From Echiichthys vipera (Eukaryota; Chordata; Actinopteri; Perciformes; Trachinidae): 64,000 nt of DNA. Under the pieces are notes generated by a model, which ran no database searches, was not told the origin of the DNA, and saw only the letters and a list, made by a program, of their open reading frames with translations. The stretch spans positions 6,364,801-6,428,800 of the forward strand of contig OY829653.1 in NCBI GenBank assembly GCA_963691815.1, in the 5' to 3' direction. Below, one piece after another: positions 23,301 through 35,300 of the stretch. The number at the start of each line of letters is the position of its first letter. The stretch's first letter is position 1. A program made the translations under genes and the position numbers.

Positions 23301-26300
23301 TCTTTGAATTATACATCATTCATTATTAGACATGGCAGTTTTTGATGGTGACTTCCAGTGCACATTCTGCATGTAACCACAACCTTTGGATAGCAGCAGT
23401 GATTTGAATCTGTAATTCAGGCACAGTTGCAGTGTAGGCAAGTGTCGGATCGGTGAATAAGGAATACCAAATTATACGTCTGGACTCTGGAGGGGTGCTG
23501 AGAGTAATGCAACCAAGCATCTGCCATGGTATTTGCCCACATGATTATTTCAGTGATATTTATGCTCCCAAATGCCCTTTTCCTCCAACTCCCATCCAGG
23601 CCTCTGTAAAGGCTCCCTGTTTAATCTAAAACTACAAAGAGCAGTAATGTTGGATTGAGTGTTTTGGTAAATCGAACCACTTCATATTCTGGAGTCCTTG
23701 ATCTTGTTCCTATTGACGACAGATTAAGTGCAGATTAAAATCCAGAGGTTTGGCTCTTTGCCATCAGGGCTTCTAGACTTTGATTCGACCTGCCCGAGGA
23801 GCTTAGGATGGTTAAATCTGGATCATCTTTTTAAATAACTTCCTGAAACTCAATGTCAGATTGTCAGTTGAAAAGCTTTTGTAATTGTGTTTGACCTCTA
23901 CTTTATGAATCTTTTTGGTTACACTACCTTGTTTTTTGCTTTAGCTGTTGATTTGATTGATTCCCATACATTTGGAAAAACAATTGAACCTGGTTGTATT
24001 TAAAGGTTGAATATGTAGAATCTTTATTAAAAGCTTTTGTAAATAAATAAATAATAATTCACCCAGGGGGCGTTTGAGGGGTACAGAATGGAAGTATTGC
24101 TTTTCCATAAAAAAAAATATTAAGTCCGATTTATAATATTATAATTTTTTTGACAGGTTTGACGATGACTTTCTGTCACGTTCTGTTTCCATTGTACCAG
24201 CCAATAGTGGCCGGCGTTGCGGGTTTCCAGGGTTGTCTGTTGTTGCTACAAGACAAGGAATGATTTTGAGTTGAGAGCTCGCTAATCGATTACACACTGC
24301 TCAAAGAAAGACTTCCAGTTGAACACTGGCCAACGTTAAATACTAGTCGTTACCCTTTAGGATTCATCACTTGACGGGGTGCAGGCTGATCGCTTGACAC
24401 ACTCGGCAAAGAACCTGGCAACCCGAATTAGTTTTTGTTGTTGCGACTACGTTCTTGAGACACTAGATGGCGGTGTTCGGTTCATTCTCCATATTCAACC
24501 TTCAATATATGTAAATATAAAATATTTAGTTAAAAAACACGATTGGAAAAATACTGTATATATTATTCTTTCTTGACACCCTTCTCAATTTACTAGCAGT
24601 AATAATTGGTAAAAATAAAATAAAATAAAAAAAAATTAGGGATGCAACAGTTAAACAAACCCACAGTTTGGTTTGTATTGTGGTTTTTGGGTCTTTGGTT
24701 CATTTGGCACATTAGGGAGAAGGAAAACATTGCCGGTGTTCCCTCTGTATTTTATTGTTTGCAAGAATAACACTTTTTCTTCCAATCAGAGATTTGAATA
24801 TGAAATCAACAAATTAGTTAAAAGATGATGGTGCATGCTCAAACATTACATTTGCGCCTCCACACGTCATCTCCACTTACCTCCACACTGTGCCTCTTAG
24901 CTTCCATTAGGGGGGAAGGGAGAATCCTGCCTTCACACAACCTAACAACTTTTATTTCCCTTAACTTCACATGAATGGTTAATTTGTTTATGGTCCCCAA
25001 GCAGAAGAAATGTTATTCAACGTTATTAATGTTATTCAAATCTGAAATGGTCTTGTTGTTTGTTTGTCTTGGCTTTAGAATAAATGTAACTGAGCTCAGT
25101 TCATTTATATTAATTGAACTTCATCACCACAGGGCATACTTTCAATGCACAAACAAAAACATACACTTTAACAATTAAAACAACAAGGTGCTGAACCAAA
25201 GCTCTTCTCTGCCGGGTAATTTATCTAATATTCTCTGTTATGATCCATAGAGCCCTCTAGGTTCCACTTCAACAAACCTGAGAACTACATCAGCATGTAC
25301 CACCAGGAAGGGAGCGACACACTGTACGTGGGCGGCCAGGCGATGATCTATGTGTTGACATTCAATAACAGAGGGGTCCGCGACCTGCAGGTACACTTTA
25401 TTTTGAGCTGATTTTCTTGTCAAACAAACAAACATTTTAACAGTATGTTTTGGGGGATTTAATCTCTCAGCTTTAGCAGTCTTTCTCCAGGCAGTTTTGT
25501 GTAATCGGCAAAGATCAGTTGCCAATCATCAGTCGAAATATTTGATACTTTTGTTAAGTGAGTCTACTTGACCATCTCCTTTGGCAACCAACCAGTGTCG
25601 GGAAGTGTTGTTCGTACCTAAAACTTAAGCTGGTTGATAATATGGTTAAAGTTAAAAGCCCTGCAAACCCTTCACCCACACATGTAGCGTGGCCTGTTTC
25701 ATCTGTTATCACTCCATTGAATGGGCATTATCAGTGGTTATCAGCCTCAAAGATATGGGTCAGAAGGGGGCTGTTAGGTTCAGAACGCTGTTATCTATCC
25801 ATATGGTAGGGTTATGGCGAGGAAGGATCCGTCTTGTGTAAATATGACTTCAGTTCTCATTGTAATTGGAGCGTCTCAGGGTATGACCATAGACTGTATG
25901 AAAAACGGATGTAGCATTCCCGTCGGGGTCCGTTCTCTCCTACGGGAGTAGCCATCTTGTCAGACTTTGACTCCGCCTCATTTCCTCTTACCAAAAAAGG
26001 AATGTAGGTATGTGACGTTTGGAGGAGGGTTTAAATAAATAGGTTTAATTATGCTGTGAAAACGGCCTGTTTAACATGAGGATCAATGAGAAACTGCTCT
26101 ATTAAGAAACATGCCCCTAGTGGACACTGAGAACTGCAATTTCGCTGTCGCTGTGGTGGGGAATTGGGTATGACACACCCTACTCTGCCTCTGATTGGCT
26201 TACCCTGACATTCATACCCCAAACAGTCTTACTTGCCTAACTGTTGTGATAGTTTCACACAAGATGGTTCCTTTCTAGCCATGGGTGGGTGTAAGTCCTG

Positions 26301-29300
26301 TATTTGTTAATTTCAGTCTTTATACTACTGCTTACCATTGGTGCTCTTCATACTACGTCATCTTACAGCCGCTCTGAGCATCTAATATTGACATGGATGG
26401 GTGATCAAGCTTAATCGATGATTTTGACCTACTGAGCCAACTAAGATTTAGAGTAGGGCTATACCGCCTTATATATATGGTAGTGATAACAACTGATGTC
26501 TGTTCAATCAGCTGAATATGTCTGAAGCAGGTGTGTGGTTTCACTTCTGTTGTCTGATTAAACCTCTCCTCTCAGGGCTGTTTGGGTGTGTACAGTGTGT
26601 CATTATTGGCATCTCCAAAAGTAAATAAATCGTTACTTAGTTCCTTAAATTTCTGTTTGTGTACAGATTAAACAAAGAGGTTATGTGTCAATTAGTGTTA
26701 GGCATATTATTGTACTTTGGAGAGATCCAAGTTAGATGTTTCCTTCTGCTTCCAGGGTAAGCCAAAGGGCTATTACACCCAAACACATATGCCAGACTCT
26801 GCCGGATGACAACAAATATAGTTGCCCCCCTGCTGTGAGGGCGACACAGTGAGCCAGAGAGGGCAGAGAGAAAGATGAGACGGCCGGCCAACCGCTGACC
26901 TAGTTCAGCAGCTGAGGTCAGAGGAAGTTTGCTCATGCATACATTAATGAAGCTACAGATTATCTCTCCCTGTGAGGACATAAAACATCAGTCATTGAGT
27001 TAATAATGTCAATAGGCTCAAGATTACACAGTGTCTAGGTTGCAGCGTCAGAATAGCCTGACAAAGTTGGCTCAGAGACTGTAAGCTTGATGTTTCATCC
27101 AAACATGACTATGCCCTATTTCTTTAAAATGGTTGTAAGCTTACTGTTGTGTTTTACTCAGTGGAGACAAAAAGAAACATGGTAAAAGTAATTGGTGATG
27201 TGTTTGGCATTAAAGGACTACGTTGATGTTTGATGGTGTGTTGTTCTTACTTCCAGTGCAGGTTGGTTCAGCAGTGTATAACAGCAGGGAAATAACAACT
27301 TTCAATTTTCAATAAAAACAGTAATCATCAGACAGAATGAGAGGGTGGTGGCTTCTTTCACTCGCTTTATACACATCAGCTGAATTAATGGTTGTTCAGT
27401 TGTTATCACCACCGTAGATATGAGGCTGTACGGACCCAACTCTACTTTCTAGTTGGCTCAGTAGGCTGTTTAGCATCTATTGGTAAGCTGGATCACCCAC
27501 CCTTGTCAATATTAGATAGAGCTGTAAGATGATGTAGTATGAAGAACGACATGGTAGGGAGTAGTATAAAGACGGAAAGTCTGCGTAATGAGGTAGGTTG
27601 TGGTGATGGATGGATCAAACGCAAGACCCAGGAAACAGGTGCTTGTGTGATACCAGAAGTTAGAAGTAACGCAAGTTAACTTTGTTCCCTTGTATACAAT
27701 TCTTAAAGTGTAATTCCGGTGCAAGATCATCCTATAGATTTTTTTCAGCACTTACATACATCAAAAAAGCTATCAAGCCAGTTTTTTTGGTGTATAAACT
27801 ATTAATGGAGAAATCCCGGAAAGTTGCTAACAGCCGTATGTGGCTAACCCTGATTAGCTCGGGGCAAAAAAAACTCTTTTTTAACTACTAATACTGCTCA
27901 AAATAACACCAAACCTCTGCAGTAGCATGATGAGAGTCCCTACACATAAACTCAAAGCACCAATGGGCTGCTTCCTTTTGGATTGCATTTGGTAATCGAG
28001 TTGAATTGACTTTACTATGAGAGGAGCTGGTACAGGGGCCAGTAGATAAGTCTTTCAAAACACTCTTTTAGTAAACTCCGGGTTCACTAACTACCTTGTT
28101 GGTGCTTCATTTTATGTGTAGGGACTTTGATCATGCAGAGGTTTGATGCTATTTTGAACAGTATTAGTGGTTAAATGGCATAATACTGCTGGGTCATACT
28201 GCCCAGAATTATGCTTTAACAAAGACCACCAGCATTTTAACCCAAACCACGATATCTTCCTAACTTTAGTTTAGTTTAAATTCACAACGATACTCAAAGA
28301 GTGTTAAATAGTGACGCCAAGGGTTACTGATCAAGGTAACAGTGACTGTTACCATGTACATAGATGATAACAACCTTCTGAAACTACTAGTAGGTGTAGC
28401 AGGTCCCTTCTTACCCATATACTTGGTGCTGGTGATAATGGCCAGTCAATGGAGTGATAAGATTTGAAATGGGTGTTTTTTGTGTGTGAAATTTAACAAT
28501 TGTAGTGGGAGACATTTATTATCAAAGTCAGTAATTCATTAGCAAAAGAGAAATAATGATTGTTTGACTGAGGGGCACAACTAACACCGATTTTCTAGGA
28601 AGGATGAGTTAATTCTGCCTCTTCTTACTCTTTCTATGCTTTCTCCACATAAATCAGGAGGCATGTTCTACAAAGGGATACAACAAGGACATAAATGATG
28701 AAGCTCACAGTGTGCTTTTAGCTAAGAAAGTAGATGTTTTCTATGAGGATTGTGTTTAGGCTGCAGCAGCAAGGTTGCAGTTTTCTGGCTGAAACAAGAA
28801 CTTGGCACAAACTAAACAGCCCTTCCTCCCACAGATCCCAGCAGCATCTGACCAGACTGCAATTGATACCTGCAAGGCAAAGGCTGCACCACTCGAGGTA
28901 GAAACTTATTCTCACAGTCAGCACCTCCATCACTTCTGTAAAGCACGCTCATCCTCCACCAGTGTATTATCATCATCATCGATATCATTGTGTTTCTCAT
29001 CCTCATCATCATCGTCATCGCCATCATCATCTGCGGTTGCACGACAGTGAGGTTAGTGCAATGTTTGGGTTTTAATTCAGTTATTTAGGTTCATGTTAAT
29101 ATTTCGCCAGGATGTAGTAGACGAAATGATTTAAATAAACACAGAAAATGCATGCAATATAGAAAAATAAATGCATACATAATGGTATTTTATACAGATT
29201 AGATAGAACTGCACAGAAGACAGCCTCACAAAACAAACACGGATGAGTGAGCTGCTGATAATTGCAATGGATAATTCCACAAGATTCCCTAGAGAGACTG

Positions 29301-32300
29301 AGCGAATGCCAAGAAATTAAATACAATATTCAACCTGAAATGAGTCTTAGAGTGTGGGGAAGCTTCGACTTAATGTGAAAGGCTCCGAGGCTCAGAATTA
29401 TTCTTAAGAAGCAGGATACAGTTCTGCTTGACATGCTGCTTGTCACACACAATAAAGAAATCCAAATTAAAAAAAGGCGCTTGAGATGTCTTGGTATTTA
29501 AAGGTTGTACTTTGAAGACCAATACCATCTTACCATTTCAATTTCCACATTCATTTTGGATATGTATCGGTAAGCTTTTATCCTGATTGACAGGCTATCG
29601 TATAGCCTCGCCCTAAAGCATGCCCTGCTTTATCATCTATTTGATTCTAAATGGGACCATAATTTACTAAATAAACATCATGCTGTATTGAAGAAGACCT
29701 GAAACTCACAATTGAGACAATAAACTTATTAGGAACATTTTCCGAGGTAATAAATCAAGTGAGAAGTTTAGGCTAATTTTCTCATTGACTTTTATACAAT
29801 TACACCTCTTTTTGGAGCCAGTGGAGTCGCCCCCTACTGGACATAAGAGAGAATACAGCTTTAAGGCAGTTCTTCATTGACTTCAGGCCCCCGAAGCTAC
29901 ATCCATCATTTTTTACATGATCAGGGTGTAGTTGTGAGGCCATTTTGTCACAGTGACCTGCCCTCCGGGCCAAAAAAGTTTTTTTGTACCAGGCTGTAGT
30001 TATTTATTTTGCTGTAAAGTTGGGGGTTTTAACAAGGGGGTCAATGAAGATTGACTCACTTTGGGAGCCAGCCTCAAGTGGCCATTCACCGGCATCTTGG
30101 TTTGATGACATGTAGTCTTTCTCATTGTGTTTTCTCTACAGCCTTAAACTGAACAATTGCACAACAAATGGTCAAACACTTGACATGAAAAATGATAATT
30201 TAAATGCACAAACAACATATTTCTAATTTGGTGCATATAACATCTTGGACCAGAAAATAATTACATTATCTGCATTGAGACCCATTAATTGTTTACGATC
30301 TCAGGGGTCCCATAGAGTTTAGTTGAAGCTGCGGGACTTCGCCACTCTACACTTTGCCGTAACATCCCTTGAGAAATTTCTGTTTGAATTTCATTAGATG
30401 ATTGCATTAGTATGAATGCTGACAAGAGAAAACAAGTGACACGTTACTTAAAAGCCCCACTGATCTATTTGTAAAATCAGTGTTTTGACAGTTGTCAATT
30501 CTCTTCATATCTAATTTAACTAAAGCTCTGTCAGAGGCTACATACAACTGCTTTATTTTCCAGTCAAGAAATGTCTACCAGGCCTGTAAAATGCAATCAG
30601 GTTTAACAAAGGAGTGATGTTCCTATTTTAACACACACATATTGTGTTAACTGTAAAGGCAGCATTTCAACTGAAATCTATTGTGGCAACCATGAGCATG
30701 TTGTCATCAGGAGACGAGCAATTTTGCATTTCAATTGGCTTCGAATTTGGTATTTCCACCTTTATCTAAGCCAAATACCCATCACAGTTGTGAGGAAACA
30801 TCAAAGAAAAGTGTTGCTGGAGTTATGGCACAGAACAAAGAGGGCACTGACTTCCCTGCACAAACAGAACTAAAGCTTCCACAGAGTCTGGCAATGGCAG
30901 ATGGTGAAGAATGAGAACGTACTGAGTGATGCAGTAAATTTTCCCCAACAAAGGCAATGATGCTGGGAAGGGGATTCAAGGACAGGAGGGAACATCCTTC
31001 AGTGATTGACACCCATGAGGTTTGTGGAAAAACCCCAAAGATGTTAGGAGGTTAACAGTAGGAAGCACACCTAAATTGAAAGGAAGTCTGTATTTCCTAC
31101 TATCTCCAACTCCATCTCAGCTCTAGTCTACTAGTCCCAGTCCTCACCCTAAATGACCCAATTATCAAATCACTCCAGGGGCTCACAGGTTAAGATTGGC
31201 TACTGTATGGAGATGTTTGCTAAAAGAGGCACCTACAAATCAGTTAGTAGTCCCAAGGATTACTAAGGGCGCACTCACACTGTCCATCCATACCGTGCCC
31301 CAGCTCGTTTCATGGCTAAAGTCTAGTTCCTTTGACCAGTGTGAGTGCAACCGCTTGCCGTCCATGGGCCGTTTGGGAGAGGTGGGCTTTTGTAAAGCAC
31401 GTTTGCATATGTATGAGCATGAGCGTGCGCAGGTGTACGAGCACGAGGCCTACGGCGGTTCTGACGTCATTTTATGTGCGCCTGTTAGGACATAGTAAAA
31501 AAGAAGGACGGACCAGGCGCGAACATTTAATACAACGGCAGTGAAAGGTTCACGTTGGTGTGATGCGGAGGTGGAGTGTTAACTGCAGATTTGGTCAGAT
31601 AATAATTTTCCAAAATAGTCGACAAGACGCACAAAAACTCTGAGGTCTATGGAAAGATTTGTAAACAAAGCAACATTGCGATGACGTCAATCATTGCATT
31701 TGACGTGTTACGGCGTGATGACGTATAGTATTGTTATGTCCACGCCAACGCTTTAAAAAATCTGGCTTTGTACATTATTGGTGCATGGTAACTACAGTGT
31801 GGTCAAGGTTAGGGTATGGTTGTGGTTAAGCAACAAAAACACTTGATTAGGGTTAGGAAAAGATGCAGTGCAGTTAAACAACAAAACACAATACATCACA
31901 TCAGCTGGAGTCAGACCAAAACTAAAGTTAGTCTCTAAACCTAACCCTGACCTAATTTTTAAAAAAGTCCTAGATTAAATGTAAAATCACTTAGTCAACA
32001 TGAGCAAACTCAAAGTATTTCTCTCAAGAACCTAAGTACACAAAGTAAAAAGTGTATTCTCACACATGAATTACCCAGCCCACCCACTGGCCTACACATC
32101 CAGCAAACATGCTCAAACTCAGAGTATTTCTCTCAAGAACATAAGCACACAAAGTAAAAAAGTGTATCCTAACACATAAATGATCCAGCCCACTCGCTGG
32201 CCTACACGTCCACCTACACACACACCTACACACACTCTGCCCTGCTTTTTGTACAGTAATGTACTGTACGTCCTCCATCTCCAGCTTTCACTACATCTTA

Positions 32301-35300
32301 TCCTTGTTTCCATCACAATTCATGATTTGATTGTTTTCTAAAAAGGACTTTTTTTGATGGAGACACACGCAACAAACAGGACTCAACATGAGCACTGCTT
32401 CAACCTAGAATTCGAATTTACCCCTTAAGGTTGTACTCAGTATTCATTTCCATCCTCCATCCATAATGCCTTTGAGGTAGTCGTCCATTTTCTCTACTTA
32501 ATGAATAAGTGATGCATATGGGGTATGGCTGTGCTGTACTGCAGGGCTGAGCAAAAATGTTTACAGTATGGATCGCCTCCAATTTTTCTTAAATCTCTCT
32601 CTCTCACTCTGAGCAATCAGCCTTTCTCTTGTAATCTCTTTTGTGTTGGACTCTTGCTTTGCTTCTCCATCTCTTTATTCCACCTTCCTCTCTACCTCTG
32701 CTATTCTCTCTGCCTTGGTCTTGTCCTGTTTTCTCTCTCCCTTTGTGCTGTGTCTCCTTCTCTCTAATCACTTTTTCACATATTCTCCACTGTTTGTATC
32801 TTTGCCTCCGAATCTTTAATCCCTCCCCCAATCAGTGTATTTTTCTCCCTTTCCCTCTGCCTCATTTTCTGCCTTTGTCCCTCTCTTGTACTGCCTCTTT
32901 CTCTCACAGCTGGAGTGTGACAATTTCATCACCGTCATTCAGAAAGTAAATGACACAATCGTAATATGTGGAACAAATGCTGGAAGCCCCAGGTGCTGGA
33001 TGCTGGTAAGAGTTTCTTCACACAAATACCTTGAAATGCTGTTATACTGTATATTCTTTTGCAGCCACTGCCACTGCAAAGTTCCCACTTTGTATTGGTT
33101 GCTTCTGTTGCTTCTGAAGTTTCAAGTCTCAAGATCTATTATAATTAGCATTTTTTTTTCACTCAGTAATGAACATGTGCCCCCATGGTAATTCAAGTTA
33201 ATAAAACCTTCTAATCCCTGTGTGGCGACAAACAAATAACTCAAGTGTTGGGTCTTGGGGTAGCAAACTGTTGATGCATAATAATGCATGCCTGGAAAGA
33301 ACAGTGTTTAAAATGTCAGACTTCCTCCAGGCTCAAACACCTCCTCTCTCCCCTGTAGGTAAATGACACTGTGCTGACTGATGTCCAGGGCAACGGGCAG
33401 ATAGCATCGGCCTCTGACATCTCACCGCCCTACCCGTCCCAGAGGTCCATCAGCTTGCCTGCAGGTAACAAACACTAAAAGGAAATTATAGGTTGAGTTC
33501 ATGATTCACTTGGAGGCAAAGAAATAAAACCTTACAAAAACAATCATAGATTCTTCATGGCATAGTGTCAGCAAAGGAAAGCGCAAAGGCTCCACTAGTT
33601 GTCAGGCATTGCGTTAACCTGCCTCATATGAGATTTCCACCAGCGCTAGCAGGATCTGGCCGGCTCATATGGGTCTGAACAGGAGGTCGTAACTTTGTCT
33701 GGTTTCCAAAATAGATGAACCCAATGATCAGCAGCTGGAGCCAAATCACAGTTTTCCTTAGTTAAGGCAATTGAATGGTATGTAAAAGTTTCGAACTGGT
33801 AGTTTAAAGACTATTTGATTGGATGATGTGAACCAGATGGCCGTTCCCTAATGATCCTAGAACTGATTGAGTTTGTGGTCACATAAGCAAGTGACTGTGC
33901 AATTACTGTAGCATGGAAGCCGTCCTGGTTCAAGTACCACAATGTTGGAAGCGAGCTACGAGGATGGGAAAAGTCGGCCATCAAAAATTTGACAAAAAAC
34001 AAGTTTTGGCTTTTCTCCTTGGTTTTATTCTCAAGTTTCCTGCAGGAAACTGAACACATAGTCAGCGTTTAGCTGGGTGACGTACAAGGTAAGGCAGTAA
34101 CATTAGTCACATTCATAATGTACTGTAGGATCTCTCAGTAGCATGCAAACAGGCAATAAACTTCGTCATACATGTATCACAGGATAAGGGAACTCAACCA
34201 GAACAGGGTCCTTTTAGCAAAAAAGACATGTATCACTTTAGTAACAGTGATTTGGGATGGTTTTTAGAGGCACCGACAAACGAGGTCCTACAGATATGGG
34301 CGTTACATCAGATAACACTTGTATTGGTCTGTTACGGAAGGCAATTTTAAACCATGGATCTTTTAGTTTAGTTTGGTGGAGTTGTTGATCCCAACTGGCC
34401 ACAGAAGCCATAGAAATCCATATTGTCACCTAAAAGTATGCATTAGACAAACAAATAGCTACTTCTCCTTTTGGAAAGTGCCAGTTAACATATTTAAATT
34501 AACCAAAGTTGAGCTCAGTTGCCACAACGGAAGCCTCTGATTGTGATTATTCTAAAGTATTAGAATTTGGTGCAATATTTTGCAAATGCTGGCATGACCA
34601 TGGCCCTAATAAAGAGTCAAAGTCATCAATATTCATAAGTAACATTTCCATTTTGAGGATGTCGCCATTGTTTTTTTCCAAAGGTGTCACTTTTTCAAAT
34701 AACTTAATTTGGAACAAAGCCGCCGCCAACTCTTTTTATTAACTTTGCTCATTTGAGTCGGGAACAGCAGAGAGACACTTGTGAGTCCCCGGACTCCCAG
34801 GAGTGATCTGTCTCTCATTATCACTCTTTTCATAGCATGCAAATGAGAAGATGGTTTCATCAGAAGTACCAGACAAGATTGATCCGTTAGATATTCATAA
34901 ATAACGTAGTACTTGGCTGTAATATACGCAATTTAACTTAAATTATATCTCATGTGTTACTGAAAATAATGCTCCATGATAATTGGACAGTTTCTGCTAT
35001 ATGAGACATCATTCAATAGGTTTATTTCTCCTGTGTTAAGAGTACATGTTGGAGTGCTTGTATTTGTGTTCTCATTTGATACATCACAAAGAATTCAACT
35101 CAGGAAATGCATGGCTGAGTTAAAAAGCTTTCATATGTTTAAGAATCTTTTGAATCAATATTACAATAAAAGCACTCTCACTTAAGTGAAGGCTATTGAG
35201 TGAGTGATGCAATTTACACAGTTAAATCAAGGTCAATATCTACCAGTTTCAGAGCCTTGCTCTGCCTACAGTATTTAGCTGCATAAAGGAAAAGAATAAC

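Larger units (their letters stand above)
17367..25250 (+). other. sema7a intron 1 (7.9 kb)
   Basis: It holds the foldback element at 19206-19864, a probable DNA transposon at 20913-21900 and a MITE at 24001-24505. Its first kilobase (about 17980-18820) is GC-rich with a short CG/CA run at 18655-18677 and could carry regulatory DNA; no site can be named. Confidence 0.6.
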
